Position numbers and translations under genes: made by a program. The notes under the pieces were generated by a model. It made no database searches. It was not told the origin of the DNA and saw only the letters and a list, made by a program, of their open reading frames with translations. This document shows positions 24,010-37,400 of a stretch of 64,000 bases of DNA, piece after piece. Origin of the DNA: Tamarix chinensis (lineage: Eukaryota > Streptophyta > Magnoliopsida > Caryophyllales > Tamaricaceae); assembly GCA_030549775.1 (NCBI GenBank), contig CM060175.1:107182422-107246421 (forward strand), written 5' to 3'. How positions within the stretch are numbered: position 1 is the stretch's first letter; every line of letters begins with the position of its first letter.

Positions 24010-25189
24010 AAAATTAAGGGTAAGAGTGTGATCATTAGATGAGGATTCTCCTACATCACACTTACAAACCCTTACCCATGTCACCTCCCTTCTCCCACAT
24101 TTCATCTCACTCGCATATTCTGCATGGCTCACGCTGCACATGCAGCGTGAGTTATGCTATGTATTTTTGGATAATATTAAGGTATAATGGTTGTAACACC
24201 CCCAATCCTAGCTTTCCCGAAAACACCACCCAAATGCCTTCATTTTCCCTCCCCATTTTCCTTCCTCACCACTCTTCCATTTCGACCCCTCCTCGGCCGC
24301 CACCTTTGCAGCTTCGTTGTCGCCGCCTCCGTCGCCCTTAGCTGCCGTTAACCCTTCCCCGACCACCACTTACACCCCCTCTACACTTTTGCACCATCCC
24401 CTTGCCCTAAATCCTCCCCCTAACCCACTCCTTTCTTAGCCCCAAACTACCAACCCGAAAATGCCTATTTCTTCCTCTTTTACCACCTTCGAGCCTCCAT
24501 CTTCCAACTTTCCTTGCAATGCAGCTCATGTTGCATGAGCACTATGAGCTGCTGCCTTTTTTAATTTATTTGGGTAAAAATTTTGAGGTATAATAATATT
24601 TTAATTTAATTATTTGATTAATTAAGCATTATAAAGTTGTATGCCTTGATTTTATTATTTCTAATGTAATAAATCTTTATATTATTTTTAGGTATTTGTT
24701 TTGATAATCAAATCTTGGACCTTTAACCGGAATACCGGTAAGGTTCGTTTTTGCGAAAACCGAGGTAATTGTTAAATCGCACTTAAACTCATGGATTAAC
24801 GTATGTTAGCAAATTAGGCATTTTTAATATGTATTATGCTTGATATATGTTGTTAATAAATTATATATGTTCTCTTGAATTGGTTGATGAAAATGAAGTA
24901 TGATAGATTATGTGTTATGTTTGGAGATATTATTTAAGGTAGAAGTTGGTTATTAATGAAAATATTAAGTATTATCCGTGTTGTATTATGATATTGTGAT
25001 CTTAATGCATGATTAATATTTTGTGAGCCTTAGGGGATTTTATTAATGTATATAGTACAAGAATATGGCCTAATATATATATGGGTGTTAATAAGTATTG
25101 TATTAATTATTAGAGTGGTAGATGAGGAGTTAGTATTAATATTTTATGTAGTAATAATAATAATTTGATATCAAGGTAATTCTTAATTA

Positions 25190-26420
25190 AAAAGGGTATT
25201 ATAGTAATTTTGGAGGCAAGGGTAAAATGGTAAATTTGTTAGTAAAATGATAAGTTGGTAATTTTGGAGGCAAGGGTAAAATGGTAAATTTGTTAGTAAA
25301 AGGATAAAGTAGTAATTTTGAAAGTAATGGGTAAATTGGTCAATTTGGAAGTAAGGGGAAAAATGGTAAATTTGTAATTAAAGAGCAAAATGGTAGTTTT
25401 GTGATTAAAGGGGGCAAAATAGTAATTTTATGAATAAAGGGTAAAATAGTAATTTAGTGATTAAATGACAAATTGGTAAATTTGTAATAAAAGGACAAAT
25501 TGGTAATTTTGTAATAAAAGGGCAATTTGGTAATTTTTTTAACAAAATGGTAAAATGGTAATTTCGTAATTAAAGGGGCAAAATGGTAATTTCGTGAATA
25601 AAGGGTAAAATAGTAATTTTGTGATTAAAAGGTAAAATGGTAATTTTGTAAGAAGAGGGAAACATGGTATTTTATAATAAAAGGGTAAAGTTGTAATTTT
25701 GTAATAAAAGGAAAAAATGGAAATTTTATAATAAAAGGGCAAATTGGTAATTTTGTATTAAAAAGGTGATTTGGTAATTTTGTAATAAAATGGTAATTTT
25801 GTAATTTTGTAACAAAAGGGCAATTTGGTAATTTTTCTATTAAGAAGGGCAATTTGGTAACTAGATAACTAAAGGGTAATTTGGTTAATTTAATAACAGA
25901 GAAGGGTAAAATTGTAATTATGATCATATAAAAAAGGGTAATTTGGTAATTTAACCAATCAGGGGTAATTTGGTAATTTTGACAATAGAGTAGGGTAGTT
26001 TGGTAATTATGACAATTAAGAAGGGCAATTTGGTAGCTAGATAACTAAAGGGTAATTTGGTTAATTTAATAACGGAGAAGGGTAAAATTGTAATTATGAT
26101 CATATAAAAGGTAATTTAACCAACCAAGGGTATTTTGGTAAAATTGATAATGGAGAAGGGTAGGTTGGTAATTATGATCATATAAAAGGGTGATTTGGTA
26201 ATTTAACCAACCAGGGTAATTTGGTAATTTTGATAATAGAGAAGGGTAGTTGGTAATTGATAATAGAGGACGATAATTGGGTAATTAACTAAATAAAGGG
26301 TTAATTTGATAATTAGGATAATGAGGAATGGTAATTTGGTAATTTGACCAACACAAGGATAATTTATTAATTATAATAAGGGAAAAAGGGCAAATTAGTA
26401 ATCTCACCCATCAATGGGAA
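25190..26420 (+). repeat. degenerate GGTAATTT minisatellite in the LTR
   Basis: About 1.2 kb of units of roughly 20-35 bp built on GGGTAAAATGGTAATTTTGT, with the order of GGTAA, AATTTGG and AAAGGG words kept but lengths varying. A higher-order repeat of about 176 bp is visible: AAGAAGGGCAATTTGGTA at about 25842 recurs at 26018 with its downstream sequence. Minus-strand open frames here are by-products. Confidence 0.8.
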
Positions 26421-26775
26421 TTATATTAAGTGTAATAATTACGAAGGGTGTTTAGTGGCCTAATAAGTGTGGGAGTTAGCTCTGTAACTTAAACCGAGTA
26501 AAGATGTAGCTAAAGCCGAACATGTGCTATGTGTCCTACACGCCTTGGGTGGCCTATATAATTATATGTCGTGTTCTATAAGTTGTTATCTTAACCGTTT
26601 CACGTGTGGCATGGCTTGGAACCAATGCGTGTTCATGTGCCCTTTTGGTATGTGCTGATATGGGTATGCTGTAAGTTATGATGCGATGTCATGTGGCCTT
26701 TTAGGACATGCATGTTAAGGGTAAAATTATTTCGATTAAGACACGTTAAGACACTAATCATTTAAAGAGAAAGAT

Positions 26776-27137
26776 GTTGAGCCGGACCCAGACCGGTCCA
26801 CCGGCAAATAATAGTGGCAGGGTATGTTACCCTCGCGACCGTTCTACCAGCTAAAATAGTGGCAGGACATGTGCCCTCGTGACCGTTCCACCGGCTATAA
26901 TAGTGGGGGATTCCGTGCTCAACAAACCAAATGTAAAAATGATAAGACACGGGGAATATACTAATTACTTACAGTGAAACACCTTGTGAGTCGGGGCCAG
27001 ACCAGTCCACCGACAAATAATAGTGGCAGGGTATGTTACCCTCAAGACCATTCCACCGGCTAAAATAGTGGCAGGGCATGTACCCTCGCGACCATTCCAC
27101 CGGCTATAATAGTGGGATTCCCGCACTCACAAGGACT
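26776..27137 (+). repeat. two blocks of CCAC..GTGG hairpin modules
   Basis: Units of about 46 bp, each holding CCACCGGCTATAATAGTGG or a variant. Block 1 is flanked by TGTTGAGC (26777-26784) and GCTCAACA (about 26918-26925); block 2 by CCTTGTGAGT and ACTCACAAGG (to about 27137). Each block can therefore fold as an array of small hairpins closed by an outer stem. The same arrangement is at 56484-56832. Confidence 0.75.
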
Positions 27138-27708
27138 TGTATAATCCGAGATGATTGATTAATGATGGACTAATGGCCTTAAGGCCCGAAAAGTATCGAT
27201 TGATAATTATGGCCTATTAATATTTGATTGAGTTGATAAGTATGTGAACATACGAGAGTGAAGGTTATGGATACGCTATTAATGTCTGATCGAATTTTTG
27301 GATGTGTGAATATATGAATATGAATATCAAGTTTATACCTAATGTTATGTATGAATACGGTAGTATTTCATGTGTTACATTGCGGACCTGTTTTTAAGTG
27401 TGTTTTTAAAGGGTTACTCAGTACCGTAGTACTGAAGGGTTCCCTTCGTGGGGCCCCTGCCTATTCAATGGGCAGTGCCCCTTGCAGGTCGTGTTTAGTG
27501 CTTTCAAGTAGGCCTCGGGAATGAGCATAAGGAACTATCCGGAATTATTAGAATTTTAATTTGTCTCTTTAAAATTCATAAGTTCAATATATTTGTTGTT
27601 TCGTAACCACCACTGGTGGATTTTACTCTGATAAATTATTTACTACGCTGCTCTGATTTATATATGCTTGAGTTTTCCGTACATTGTGTTTTACTCTTTT
27701 AGCCTTAG

Positions 27709-27854
27709 CACTTGGTACTGGAACGGTAGGAGTGAACCGGTCTGGTACTAAGCGTGACAGTAATACCCCCAAAGTTCATGGTTATTTAATTTGCTTCCGC
27801 TAATTTCCTTTTAATTAACAAAATTTCTCAGTAGTGAATTTTGGGGGTGTTATA
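27709..27854 (+). other. LTR stem-loop and terminal inverted repeat
   Basis: Stem-loop: CACTTGGTACTGGAACGGT, loop AGGAGTGA, ACCGGTCTGGTACTAAGCGT. It is followed by AGTAATACCCCCAAAGTTCA (about 27769), which is nearly the reverse complement of the LTR end TGAATTTTGGGGGTGTTATA. Confidence 0.7.
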
Positions 27855-29074
27855 ATGGTAGTATGGTAATTTTATATTTAATAAATATGTTTAATAAAAA
27901 TAATTATTTCATTTATCTAAAATTAATATGACATTTGTGATATTATTTTTAGGTACAAAATTTTATTAAACAGAGCCTAATCATTTTTAACTGAATATAG
28001 GTAAAATTTGGTTTTTGTTGGAAATCATATAACCTTTTTACCCCCCTAAAATATTTGGATTATCGTATGTTAGCACATGTGATTTATGTAGATATGATGT
28101 GTTATAAATAATCCCATAATTATTAATGTTATATTGGAAAATGGAAAAAGAATGCATGGTATCATGTGTAAGATGTTATGTGTGTGAATGGGTAATTGAG
28201 AAGTGGTCTAATGTGAGGAAGTGATGATTTATATTATGTGTATATAAAATGTTAGGTTAAGTATGTATGGGCACTTGCAGTTAAAATATTACTGCCATGA
28301 TTCCTTGGGGCAATTTGGTCATCCGGATACATCATAATATTTAATCCTAACCGAGATGCCTAATGTGTTATAAATGTTGCTAAGAATGGAGATAAGAGTT
28401 TGGTGTATTATAAAAATCTGTTAGTAGGAATATCAATATTTTATGGCCTAAGGGTATTTTGGTAATTTTAATGTATGGGGGTGATCATCCTAATAAATAT
28501 GCATGTTAAGTGTTGTGTGGTGTTGAGAGCGATAGTAGGGGTTTTTGGCATTAAAAATACATGTTCCATAATAAATATTAATATCATATGATCTAGGGGT
28601 ATTTTGGAAATTTTGAATGTGCAATGGTGGCTGTCTTAATAAATATGCATGATATGTGATGTTTGTTATCAAACATGAGTATATGGGGGCCTTATTGTAT
28701 TAAATATGCATATTTTAGTATGATTATCACCATTGTGTGGTTTGATGGCATTATAGTAAATTTGGGGCATGTGTGATGTTTATTTTCGTAAACATGCAGG
28801 AAGTGCATTCATTATTGATTAAGCATGAGAATGTGTGTTTGGTTATTTTAGAAGCGCATGTCAGGGTTTCACATGCAGAATGGTGTATAAGGGTAAAATG
28901 GTCATTTGATGTATCGGGTAACTTAACTTCATGATCAATAATTCAATTATGGTGTGTTATCCTTTTTATAACATATTGATAAAATAAAATGGAATTTGTG
29001 ACAGAAATGGATGGTAAAGAGGTAGCCTTAACCTTAAGGGAATTTTTGTAATTTTAATCTAAAGTACCAAAAAT

Positions 29075-29937
29075 GATGGAAACCTATAAGGGTTTCTCAA
29101 GAATTTTACGGATCGAAGTATAATCGAGCGCGGGGTTCGATTCGCCGAGATCAGCCTAAGGATTTCTCCAAAGGAAGATCCAAAAAAACTCAGAGCGCAG
29201 TATTACAACGACTGTTGAAGTTGAGAAGTAAGAAAGATCAAGAACAGACCGAAGAGAAGAATTAGAAGAACGCGAACAAGGAGATCACGAGAGAGAGCGT
29301 GAGAGCGTCGAGAGAGAGAGAGCATAACGGAAAAAATTCCAGACTAATATTTCATTCGACCAAAAAGTGTCGGTGAATACAGTATAGGCCATATTTATAT
29401 GGCGTACAAATACAACAAGGGAACGTACGAAATACATATCACATGCCTCTCGACACACACACAACTCAGCCCAATATTCCAGCCCAAACAATCAGCCGGA
29501 ACAAAACAAGGAGTCGATGATTGGATCAAGCAAAACAACCCAACAAAAATTACAAGTTACGTGCCTTAAAATACAAGGAAAGAATAATACAATTAATTCC
29601 CATAAGCTAAAAATAATTTAGCTAATCATGGTTACTAAGGGATGATTAACCCACAGTCCAACTAACCCAGTTAATTATGGGTCGGGTGGCGGGTCATACA
29701 ACCAACTTAATCCCCATTAGCTAATTTTGCCGGCGAATGTATCACATGAGATTTCCTAACTTAAAATAAATTTCTACAACAAATCCTCAGCAGCTACAAC
29801 CAACTTTAAGTCCATTCTCCATGTGTTTCATTAATTTCACTAATCAAGCACACAATAAGAAAAATAATTATAAGCACAAAATAATTTATAACAATTAGCA
29901 GAATTAATTAAATATAAATTTTGGAGATTCATATCAG
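29075..29937 (-). mobile_element. probable Copia-type solo LTR
   Basis: On the minus strand it starts TGATATGAATCTCCAAAATT and ends near CCTTATAGGTTTCCATCA. A TATA-like box (CCATATAAATATGG on that strand, about 29386-29400) is followed by a GA/CT-rich leader, the layout of short Copia LTRs. No target duplication could be confirmed, so both the boundaries and the lineage are tentative. Confidence 0.45.
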
Positions 29938-30489
29938 TGTGAGTATTTAAGCATGTGATGGCCTTAGTGGACTACTTATGTTGACATTGATAATGATATT
30001 GTTTCTAGTTACCTCATAATGTTGGAAGCAAATAAAAATGGTTAAGTATGATTGATTGATTATATGTGATTAATATGTATTTTTTGTGGTTACCTTTATA
30101 AAATACTAATACTTAAAGTGAAATACCCCGAGATCGGGATTGGTGGCTTTTTAGAGGTCGCTACCCTAATGACGTGGTTTAGTCCACGATTATTATGGAT
30201 TTTGCTGATGTGTCTTAGTGCCCCAACCAAACCCTATATCTTACTCTAGTTGACTCTATGGACCTAAGTAGGGGATATACATATTTATGGATTAGGTGTC
30301 ATTGACTCCTTGTCAACAGGGTACTATGTACCAGTATAACCAGGGTACCTTTGCATCCCTAGATTGATAGTTGCTAGGATACTATGCTGCCTTTATGTGC
30401 CAGTACGACCGATGTATCTTAGTGCATCTGAGTTCGTTGATCTCCCCTCGAGTAAATAAAAATAGAATTGTTTGAAAATTGAATGGATA

Positions 30490-30759
30490 TGATTTGGCAG
30501 TAGCCTCTGCATTTACCTGTGAGTTGGTAGTAACCTTTGAGCTTACCTATGTTTCAGTAACAGCCTTTGTGCCTACCTGTGAGTTGGTAGTAGCCTTTGA
30601 GCCAATTTGTGTTTCGGTAGTAGCCTTTGAGCCTACTTATATTTCGGTAGCAGTCTTTGTTCCTACCCGTAATTCGATAGCAACCTTTGTGCTTACTTGT
30701 GAATTAGTAGTAGCCTTTGAGCCTACGTGTAATCAATTAGCAGCCTTTGTGCCTACTTG
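30490..30759 (+). repeat. 30-bp minisatellite, nine units
   Basis: Nine consecutive 30-bp units such as GTAGCCTTTGAGCCTACTTG preceded by a GAGTTG or GTTTCG start. The period is constant, so one frame stays open for about 100 codons and encodes a 10-residue repeat of the type VVAFEPTCVS. It occupies the part of the LTR where other copies have hairpin modules. Confidence 0.85.
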
Positions 30760-31507
30760 TGATGGTGTGTGTATTATATTGTGTTGATGGGCCTACACGT
30801 GAATTGAGAGAGTTGTGCGTATTGTTGAAAATGAGGTGGTTTTTTAATTATACTATAAGAATCATCGCTTGGATGTTTTATTGGTAATTTTCAATTATTT
30901 TTAGGTGAATGAGTATTGGTAGCATATAATCTCCAAGCATGTGGTTATATGCAGGATTATCACATTTTGATTACTTTATGCATAATTCATTATTCATATG
31001 ATTGATGTGATGCATATGTGGGCCTTATATATCAGTCTTGTATAATAAAGTATCATTGTACTGAAGGGTTTATTTCTTAGGCCCTTGTTTGTTCAATGGG
31101 TAGTGGCTTTTACAGGTTAGCTCACATGCTCTATTCAATGATTATTCATTAGGTTAAGAGCATAGGGCTATTTGGGACTTTGTATGATAATTTGAACCAA
31201 AAGTTTCTATATTTTCCTTATAATCTTTAATATTTCATTTTTCATTGACTTTATTTTGTAACCACAGTTAGTGGGTTTTATTTGGAAGGTGATTTAACTT
31301 CTCTAACAATTACGCTATTCTGATTTATTAATGTATTCTTGAATTTAAGTAAAGTAACGTTTTATCCTTAGCACTTGGTATCAGAACAGTTGATGAAACC
31401 GGTATTGTATTGAGTGTGACATTAGTAGCCCAAAATTTACTATCTTAGATTTCGCTTGTAACTTTTAAAAACGAAAATTCTTAGTAGTAAATTTTGAGGG
31501 TATTATA

Positions 31508-34115
31508 CTAATTGTTAAGTTTGAAAGTCAATAAAGCTTAACTCTGATAAAAGTAAATAAATAAATATTCCGTTCATATGAGATTACCAATTAAAAAAAT
31601 CTTTAGGATTTTAAGTTAGTGCTTGTGCAGAATTCAATGATATTGCTTATCATTGCTACATCCACGTGATATCATTTCTCAACCGCAAATATAATATTAT
31701 ACAATCCACTAACTTTTGGTTAGTGATGCATTTTGAATTTTCACATATACTAAATGTACACATTATGCATTTTTCTCAAGTAGTTACGCATACTTTTAGC
31801 CAATCTTAATGGTAGTAATACCATCAAATACTCATAGGCCATAATAGGTTATTTAAAAACTTAGCTACAATATCATGCATTCTTTTGATATTGAATTGTT
31901 CCTTCAGGAAACCCTCTAATATGTTTGTCATGCCATATGTACATTGATTATTGCTTGTTATAAGCTCATAAGATATTTCATGGATAGATAAATCTTCTAG
32001 ATTGTATTGAAGTCTACGAGACATGAATCCTTTAGTATCTAACATTAAATTACTTATACTAAATGGAAACTTAATATTTCAGCCATCAAACTAATGATTG
32101 AATGGAAGCCTACATACTTCAACCATCAAATTGCTTATTGGAAGCTTTAGGCTTCAACCATCAAGCTACTTATCAAAAGTTTATTCAACCATCAAATACC
32201 TCTACCCACCAACACTATAATATAACGAGGTGAATAATATAAATACTCAAACCACTAAAGCGGCGGAGGAGGCTTGACTATGGTAGGTATTAACTAATAC
32301 CAATGATGACGTAGATGCATAGTCTTATGAGTAAGTGGCTAGCAAGTTATGCACATAACCATCATCATTAGTCCATGATTATAATAAATATTACAAAAAA
32401 CTAACCTCTAATAATTAAAATTACATAAACAGAAAGTGCATAAATAAAATGAGTGCATAAGTCTTTGGGATCGCTAAACGGCTTGATTTTCAAAATCGAA
32501 TTGCACTTGAGGTACTCAATATTAATAAACTTCTCACTCTTCTTAATTGAAATTACATAAGTCTTGAAACACTTTCAAATATTTGATCTCCTTAATCAAA
32601 TTACACATAAGGTATTCATTATTTTTTAATAATTTGATATCGAGGATTGAATGGTGTATTAGGTATTTAAGACCATTAAATCATTGGGCAACACTTCTAG
32701 CTTCAACCACGGTTGTATTAATATCTATTTATACATTAGGTACACACTTGTAACTAAAATAGTTGATTAGGAGCTTCATGCTTCTCTCGATACTTGTACA
32801 ATCACCCACCTGTACTTTCGATACATAGGAAATTTTTGTTGCCACTTCTTATAGCCCTTCATTAACTTTAGGTAATAGATATTTGCACTATATTCTTCGG
32901 TCAACTTTGGATGATGATATATATATATATATATATTGATGGGTTATAAGATCGTCGATCCATCCCTATGTACACGACTATGAGTGATGAGACCACCGAT
33001 CTATTACTTTTAAATTTACATAATTTTCTCATACGTTGCCACTTTAGATAATATTTCATCATCTTAAATTCATGGATATATATATATATATATATAACAA
33101 CAGCAACAACAACAACAACAACAACAACAATAATGTAAACGTCAATCCATTACTTTCAATACATCAATCGATCGTATTAGATCCAATTTGAGTATATTGA
33201 GAATAATAATTTTAGCCTTATATTATTATTTATGTCCACCCTCCATCTTATAATTGGAATAGATACCATCAAACATACATACAACGACCTTGAGTTACAT
33301 AAAAGCAACAATGATATACTGAAATCAAAACATACCCAACACAATGATAGATAGAGAATTTTTTTAGAGTTACTAAGGGACTTTGTTTCTTGATTTTAGA
33401 GAATCAAGTTCGAAGTAGTTATTAAAAATGAACCAAACATATGTGTGTTAAAATATTAAAATGTAGAAATCAATGTATGAGACCATCAAGTACTTATCAT
33501 TGTTTATAATTCGACTCTCACAATCACACAACTTACCAAATCATCTTATGAAATTAAAATAGGTACCTTCACATAGATAACATTCATGTTCAAAGTACCA
33601 TGTTCCAATTCTTCTCCTTTAAAAGTTTACTTTACTTCAAACAAATGAAAGAGACATCAAATTATGTTTATTGCAAGTCTTCATGGTGATAACACATTAT
33701 GACATTGAAAGCTCAAATAAAGACAATACAATCATATAGAGAAGAAGAGAAGGAAATTTTCTTATTCTCAATGATATATATGAGTTATCTCATATATTAA
33801 TATACCTCATATTCATATATATAACTCCGTATTATAATTGGAGAAATAATTAACAACATAAAATTTGGTGGAGGGGACAAATAATTAAAAACTTGTAACC
33901 ATAATAGAAAATTACTATGATAATTAAAAAAATAATAAAGGTTTAAATCTAAGATTTAACATAATACACATTCACAACAAAAATAACATTATTCATATTA
34001 TACCCAAATATTTAAAAGAACCCAAAAGATAATCACCGACTCAAGGAATACCCAAAAAGGGAGAAGAAAAATCCCCCTTGACGCCCTGACGATCTCAATT
34101 GTAAGTTCATACAAG
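31508..34115. other. AT-rich spacer upstream of RBP45
   Basis: No gene recognised. Simple repeats are present at about 32916-32936 (TA), 33076-33096 (TA) and 33097-33133 (CAA). The short minus-strand open frame at 31824-32045 has no family resemblance. Confidence 0.5.
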
Positions 34116-34415
34116 TATATAACCGCTTCATTTCCACGTCACCTGCCCGTTTACAGTTCCCCGACTCTCGAGTCTCGTCTGTCTGTGGTTAGAAATCTAG
34201 AACCACCCTCGCTTCCGTCCACCTCTACCCCTTCTTCGATATCTCATTATCTTTCCAGTTTCGCCTCCGTATCTATTCGTCCAGAATCCATCAAAGTTAT
34301 CCCAGGGCTACAGTCTACCCTTTTCGTCATTAATATTGTATACTGATTCATATATCGCTCTTTTCATCCAGTTTATCTTTTTTCTTAATCGAGGGTTAGG
34401 GTTTAAATTCTCAAA
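34116..34415 (+). promoter_or_regulatory. RBP45 core promoter and 5' leader
   Basis: TATATAA at 34116-34122 is followed by an ACGT-core motif CCACGTCACC at about 34134-34143 and a pyrimidine-rich leader. The start codon is at 34416. The TATA assignment rests on motif and position only. Confidence 0.45.
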
Positions 34416-37400
34416 ATGATGCAGCCCCAAGCCGGCGCCGTCCCCCCACCTATGCCAATGGATCAACAATCACAGCAGGCTCCTCAGCAACAGCCACTGG
34501 TGCCGCCTCAGCAGTTCGGTCAGCCGCCAGCCCTTGTTGCAGCAGCGCAGCAGCCTTGGATGATGATGCCGCCTCCACCTCAGCCCCAGCAAGGAACTGT
34601 TGCCCCTGCTCCGACGCAGATGTGGCCTCAACAGCAGCCGCTGCAACCTCAACTATCTGTTCCGGCGGTAGCTATTGCAGGCCAGCAGTTTCCGGCAGCT
34701 GCGCCTGTTACCAATCCGGACGAGGTTAGGTCGCTGTGGATTGGGGATTTGCAGTATTGGATGGATGAAAATTATCTCTGGAGTTGTTTTGGTCCTACCC
34801 AGGAGGTATTATTATTACTGTTTGTCATATTATCATTATTGTGCTTATTTCTTTAGTCGTTATCGGAGACATTGCCTGTCTTTATTTTATTGTGTTTTAA
34901 GCATAGGAGCGCCAAAATATGATGATATGTCGTGAGTTGCATCGACAACCTCGACGAATTAGAATTAAAGACGTGTTTATGGTTACTTGAAATGGTTTTC
35001 TGGTTGTAAGGTTCAAGCCACTGTCCTTTCGATAGGTTTAGGAATCGACACAACCTGATTGTTAGACCTTAGATATTTAAAAGATGCTAAATTCTGAATT
35101 ATATTCAAATCATTGGCTAAGTTGGATTCATGAATAAGTGATCTGAGTGGAGTCGTTAGTTCGGTTAGCTTTTTGAGAATTACTCTCTTGAATGAGTAGT
35201 TTATTTGGGACAAACAATCACATGTTGGGAAGTTTAGTTTGGTGACTATTGGGTTATTTATACAATTTCTACATGATTGGCATGCTGCGGTACATGGCCT
35301 TCTGTTAATGAGAGTCCCCAGTTTGATGCGTTTAGTGTCTTTGGTTTTTGCATCCCCATATCTCCCCATGCCTCCACATATGGCCTATCCACCTCAGTTG
35401 ATCGTGCCTTGTACCCATCTTAATTACACCATATAACTGAATTTTCTATACACCCAACATCTGCTTGAAAAGCTTATGGTTTACTTGTAAATTGAGTATT
35501 TCCTTATTTGGCAATGTGTCATGAGTACGCAAATGCAAATGTGTGAGTGTACTGCAGGGTGGATGCAATGTCATTCCATTTCCGTGGGAGATGTATCGAG
35601 TAAACATGGTTACACATTTTTTCTTTTCGTCTGGATTGGTTGTGGGAAGAGGAGTGAGAAAACAGTGCAAAGGAGATGTTCTAACATATAATTCAAAATG
35701 GATCTGATTATTTGTCATTGATTTATCTTTTTTGCTTTTTAAGAGTAGGACCGTGGGTCATTTTCTCATGCTTCAAGCAAATATCCTGATATCTTGATTA
35801 TCACAGTTGTTGGTTATTTACCAAATAAGATGTGGCTCTTCTCAGGTTGTATCTGTCAAGGTGATCCGCAATAAGCAGACTCTTCAATCTGAGGGTTATG
35901 GATTCATAGAGTTTGTGAGCCGGGCTGCTGCAGAGAAAGTATTGGCTTCATACAGTGGTGCATTGATGCCTAGTACTGAACAGATTTTCAGATTGAATTG
36001 GGCAACACTTGGTGCCGGTCAGAAACAGCAGGATGATTCACCAGATCATACTATATTCGTTGGAGACTTAGCTGCTGAAGTTACAGATTACCTACTCCAA
36101 GAGACATTCCGAGCTCACTATCAATCCGTTAAGGGTGCCAAAGTTATCACAGATCATTTAACTGGCCGTTCTAAAGGTTATGGCTTTGTAAAATTCGGTG
36201 ATGAAAGTGAGCAGCTACGTGCGATGCAGGAAATGAATGGCATGATGTGTTCAAGTAGGCCCATGAGGATTGGTCCAGCTGCCAACAAAAAGGCTGCTGG
36301 TGTTCAGCAGAAAGGTATGCAAATGCCATTATCTGAACCAATGTCAGTTTTTTGCTCCCTTGACCTTGTTAGTTTGATGATTGATTGTGATATTGGTTAA
36401 GCAGAGGCTTGTATTTCCACTTTTGATATTGTTTTAGTTTTACACTTGAAGATAGCCAAGATTTACAATCACATTTCCTTCCAGTAACTTTATGAACTTG
36501 GGCACATCAATTCTATTAAAACATGCAAAAAACTCATAAAAACTCCTATTGTCTCAGAGCAGGACATCGAGAGGCTCTCTTTTCGGGGGCCTGGAACTGT
36601 CTTCAGCTGATATGATTCCACTTTTAGTGCGTGGCCTCATTTAGGTCAGTTATTTTGTTTATGTCAGAAGTCACGTTTCAATTCTCTTACAGTGGCATAA
36701 AGCTGTGCCCGCAAATTAATTTTGCAGTTCTTTAATTTTTAAGATTTTGACAGTCAAGCTTGTTGTTCGTCGTTAAAAGTTTACGCTTCTTTTTCTTCCT
36801 TTTAATTTATGTAAATCCAGAAAAATCTATACTCTAGATTTTTTGTCAATGATGCAATGGCTCATGCAATCTTGTGTCGTTGTTTGTTCTTTATTTCAGC
36901 CACAGCATTGAGCTCGATTAAGGTTTTTTCCATGAATTATCCAAATCAGCTTATATTATTATGTAATGTTGAATTTCCAGTCAAATACTAATGATACTCT
37001 GACCTACTGTGCTCTTATGCACAGACAGGTTTATGGTCCTTTCCTCATTACATCAGGTTCTCATTGTTGCTAGGTTCGCTTGTCTAATTGATAGGGCCCT
37101 TACACCTTGTATCTGTCATTGTTCACGTGGGCAAATCATAAGTGAACTAAGTGTCGGAAATTTTTTTGTTGTCTGAGATTTTTCCATACATGACTTGCAT
37201 ATTATCTTCAAGCTGCAAAATTCATGAGCAGAGTGGCCTCTCGTAAACCAGAAATTTCTATGCTATTTATGTTGGTTGGGCAATAATGGGTATCTGCTGA
37301 TGGGCATCACAAGTTCCTTAGATGAGGTAGCTGGAGCTCAGTTTATTGCGTTTCCTCAAGAAAGTGAGGGTTGATTCTTGTGTTAACATTTGAATTCTTG

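Larger units (their letters stand above)
24192..27854 (+). mobile_element. solo LTR of the long-LTR family (3.66 kb)
   Basis: Starts TGTAACACCCCCAATCC and ends TTTTGGGGGTGTTATA, with a perfect 5-bp target duplication ATGGT at 24187-24191 and 27855-27859. It contains a C-rich zone, a long minisatellite, two blocks of CCACCGGC..AGTGG modules, the AGTAC hairpin, the 20-bp stem-loop and the terminal inverted repeat. No coding region. It inserted into a related LTR whose sequence resumes at 27860. Confidence 0.85.
24010..31507 (+). mobile_element. outer long-family LTR holding two nested insertions
   Basis: Sequence on both sides of the 24192-27854 solo LTR joins into one related LTR; its arms (…GGTATAATGGT and AGTATGGTAATTTTAT…) align with 24580-24600 of the inner copy. 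The right end is TTTTGAGGGTATTATA at 31507, preceded by the family stem-loop at 31371-31420. The left start is uncertain (somewhere near 24000). It also holds a Copia-like LTR (29075-29937) and a 30-bp minisatellite. Confidence 0.55.

Noticed and set aside
30479..30787. 102-codon repetitive protein frame
   Set aside because: Explained by a minisatellite whose period is a multiple of three inside an LTR; kept as a finding only for the repeat itself.
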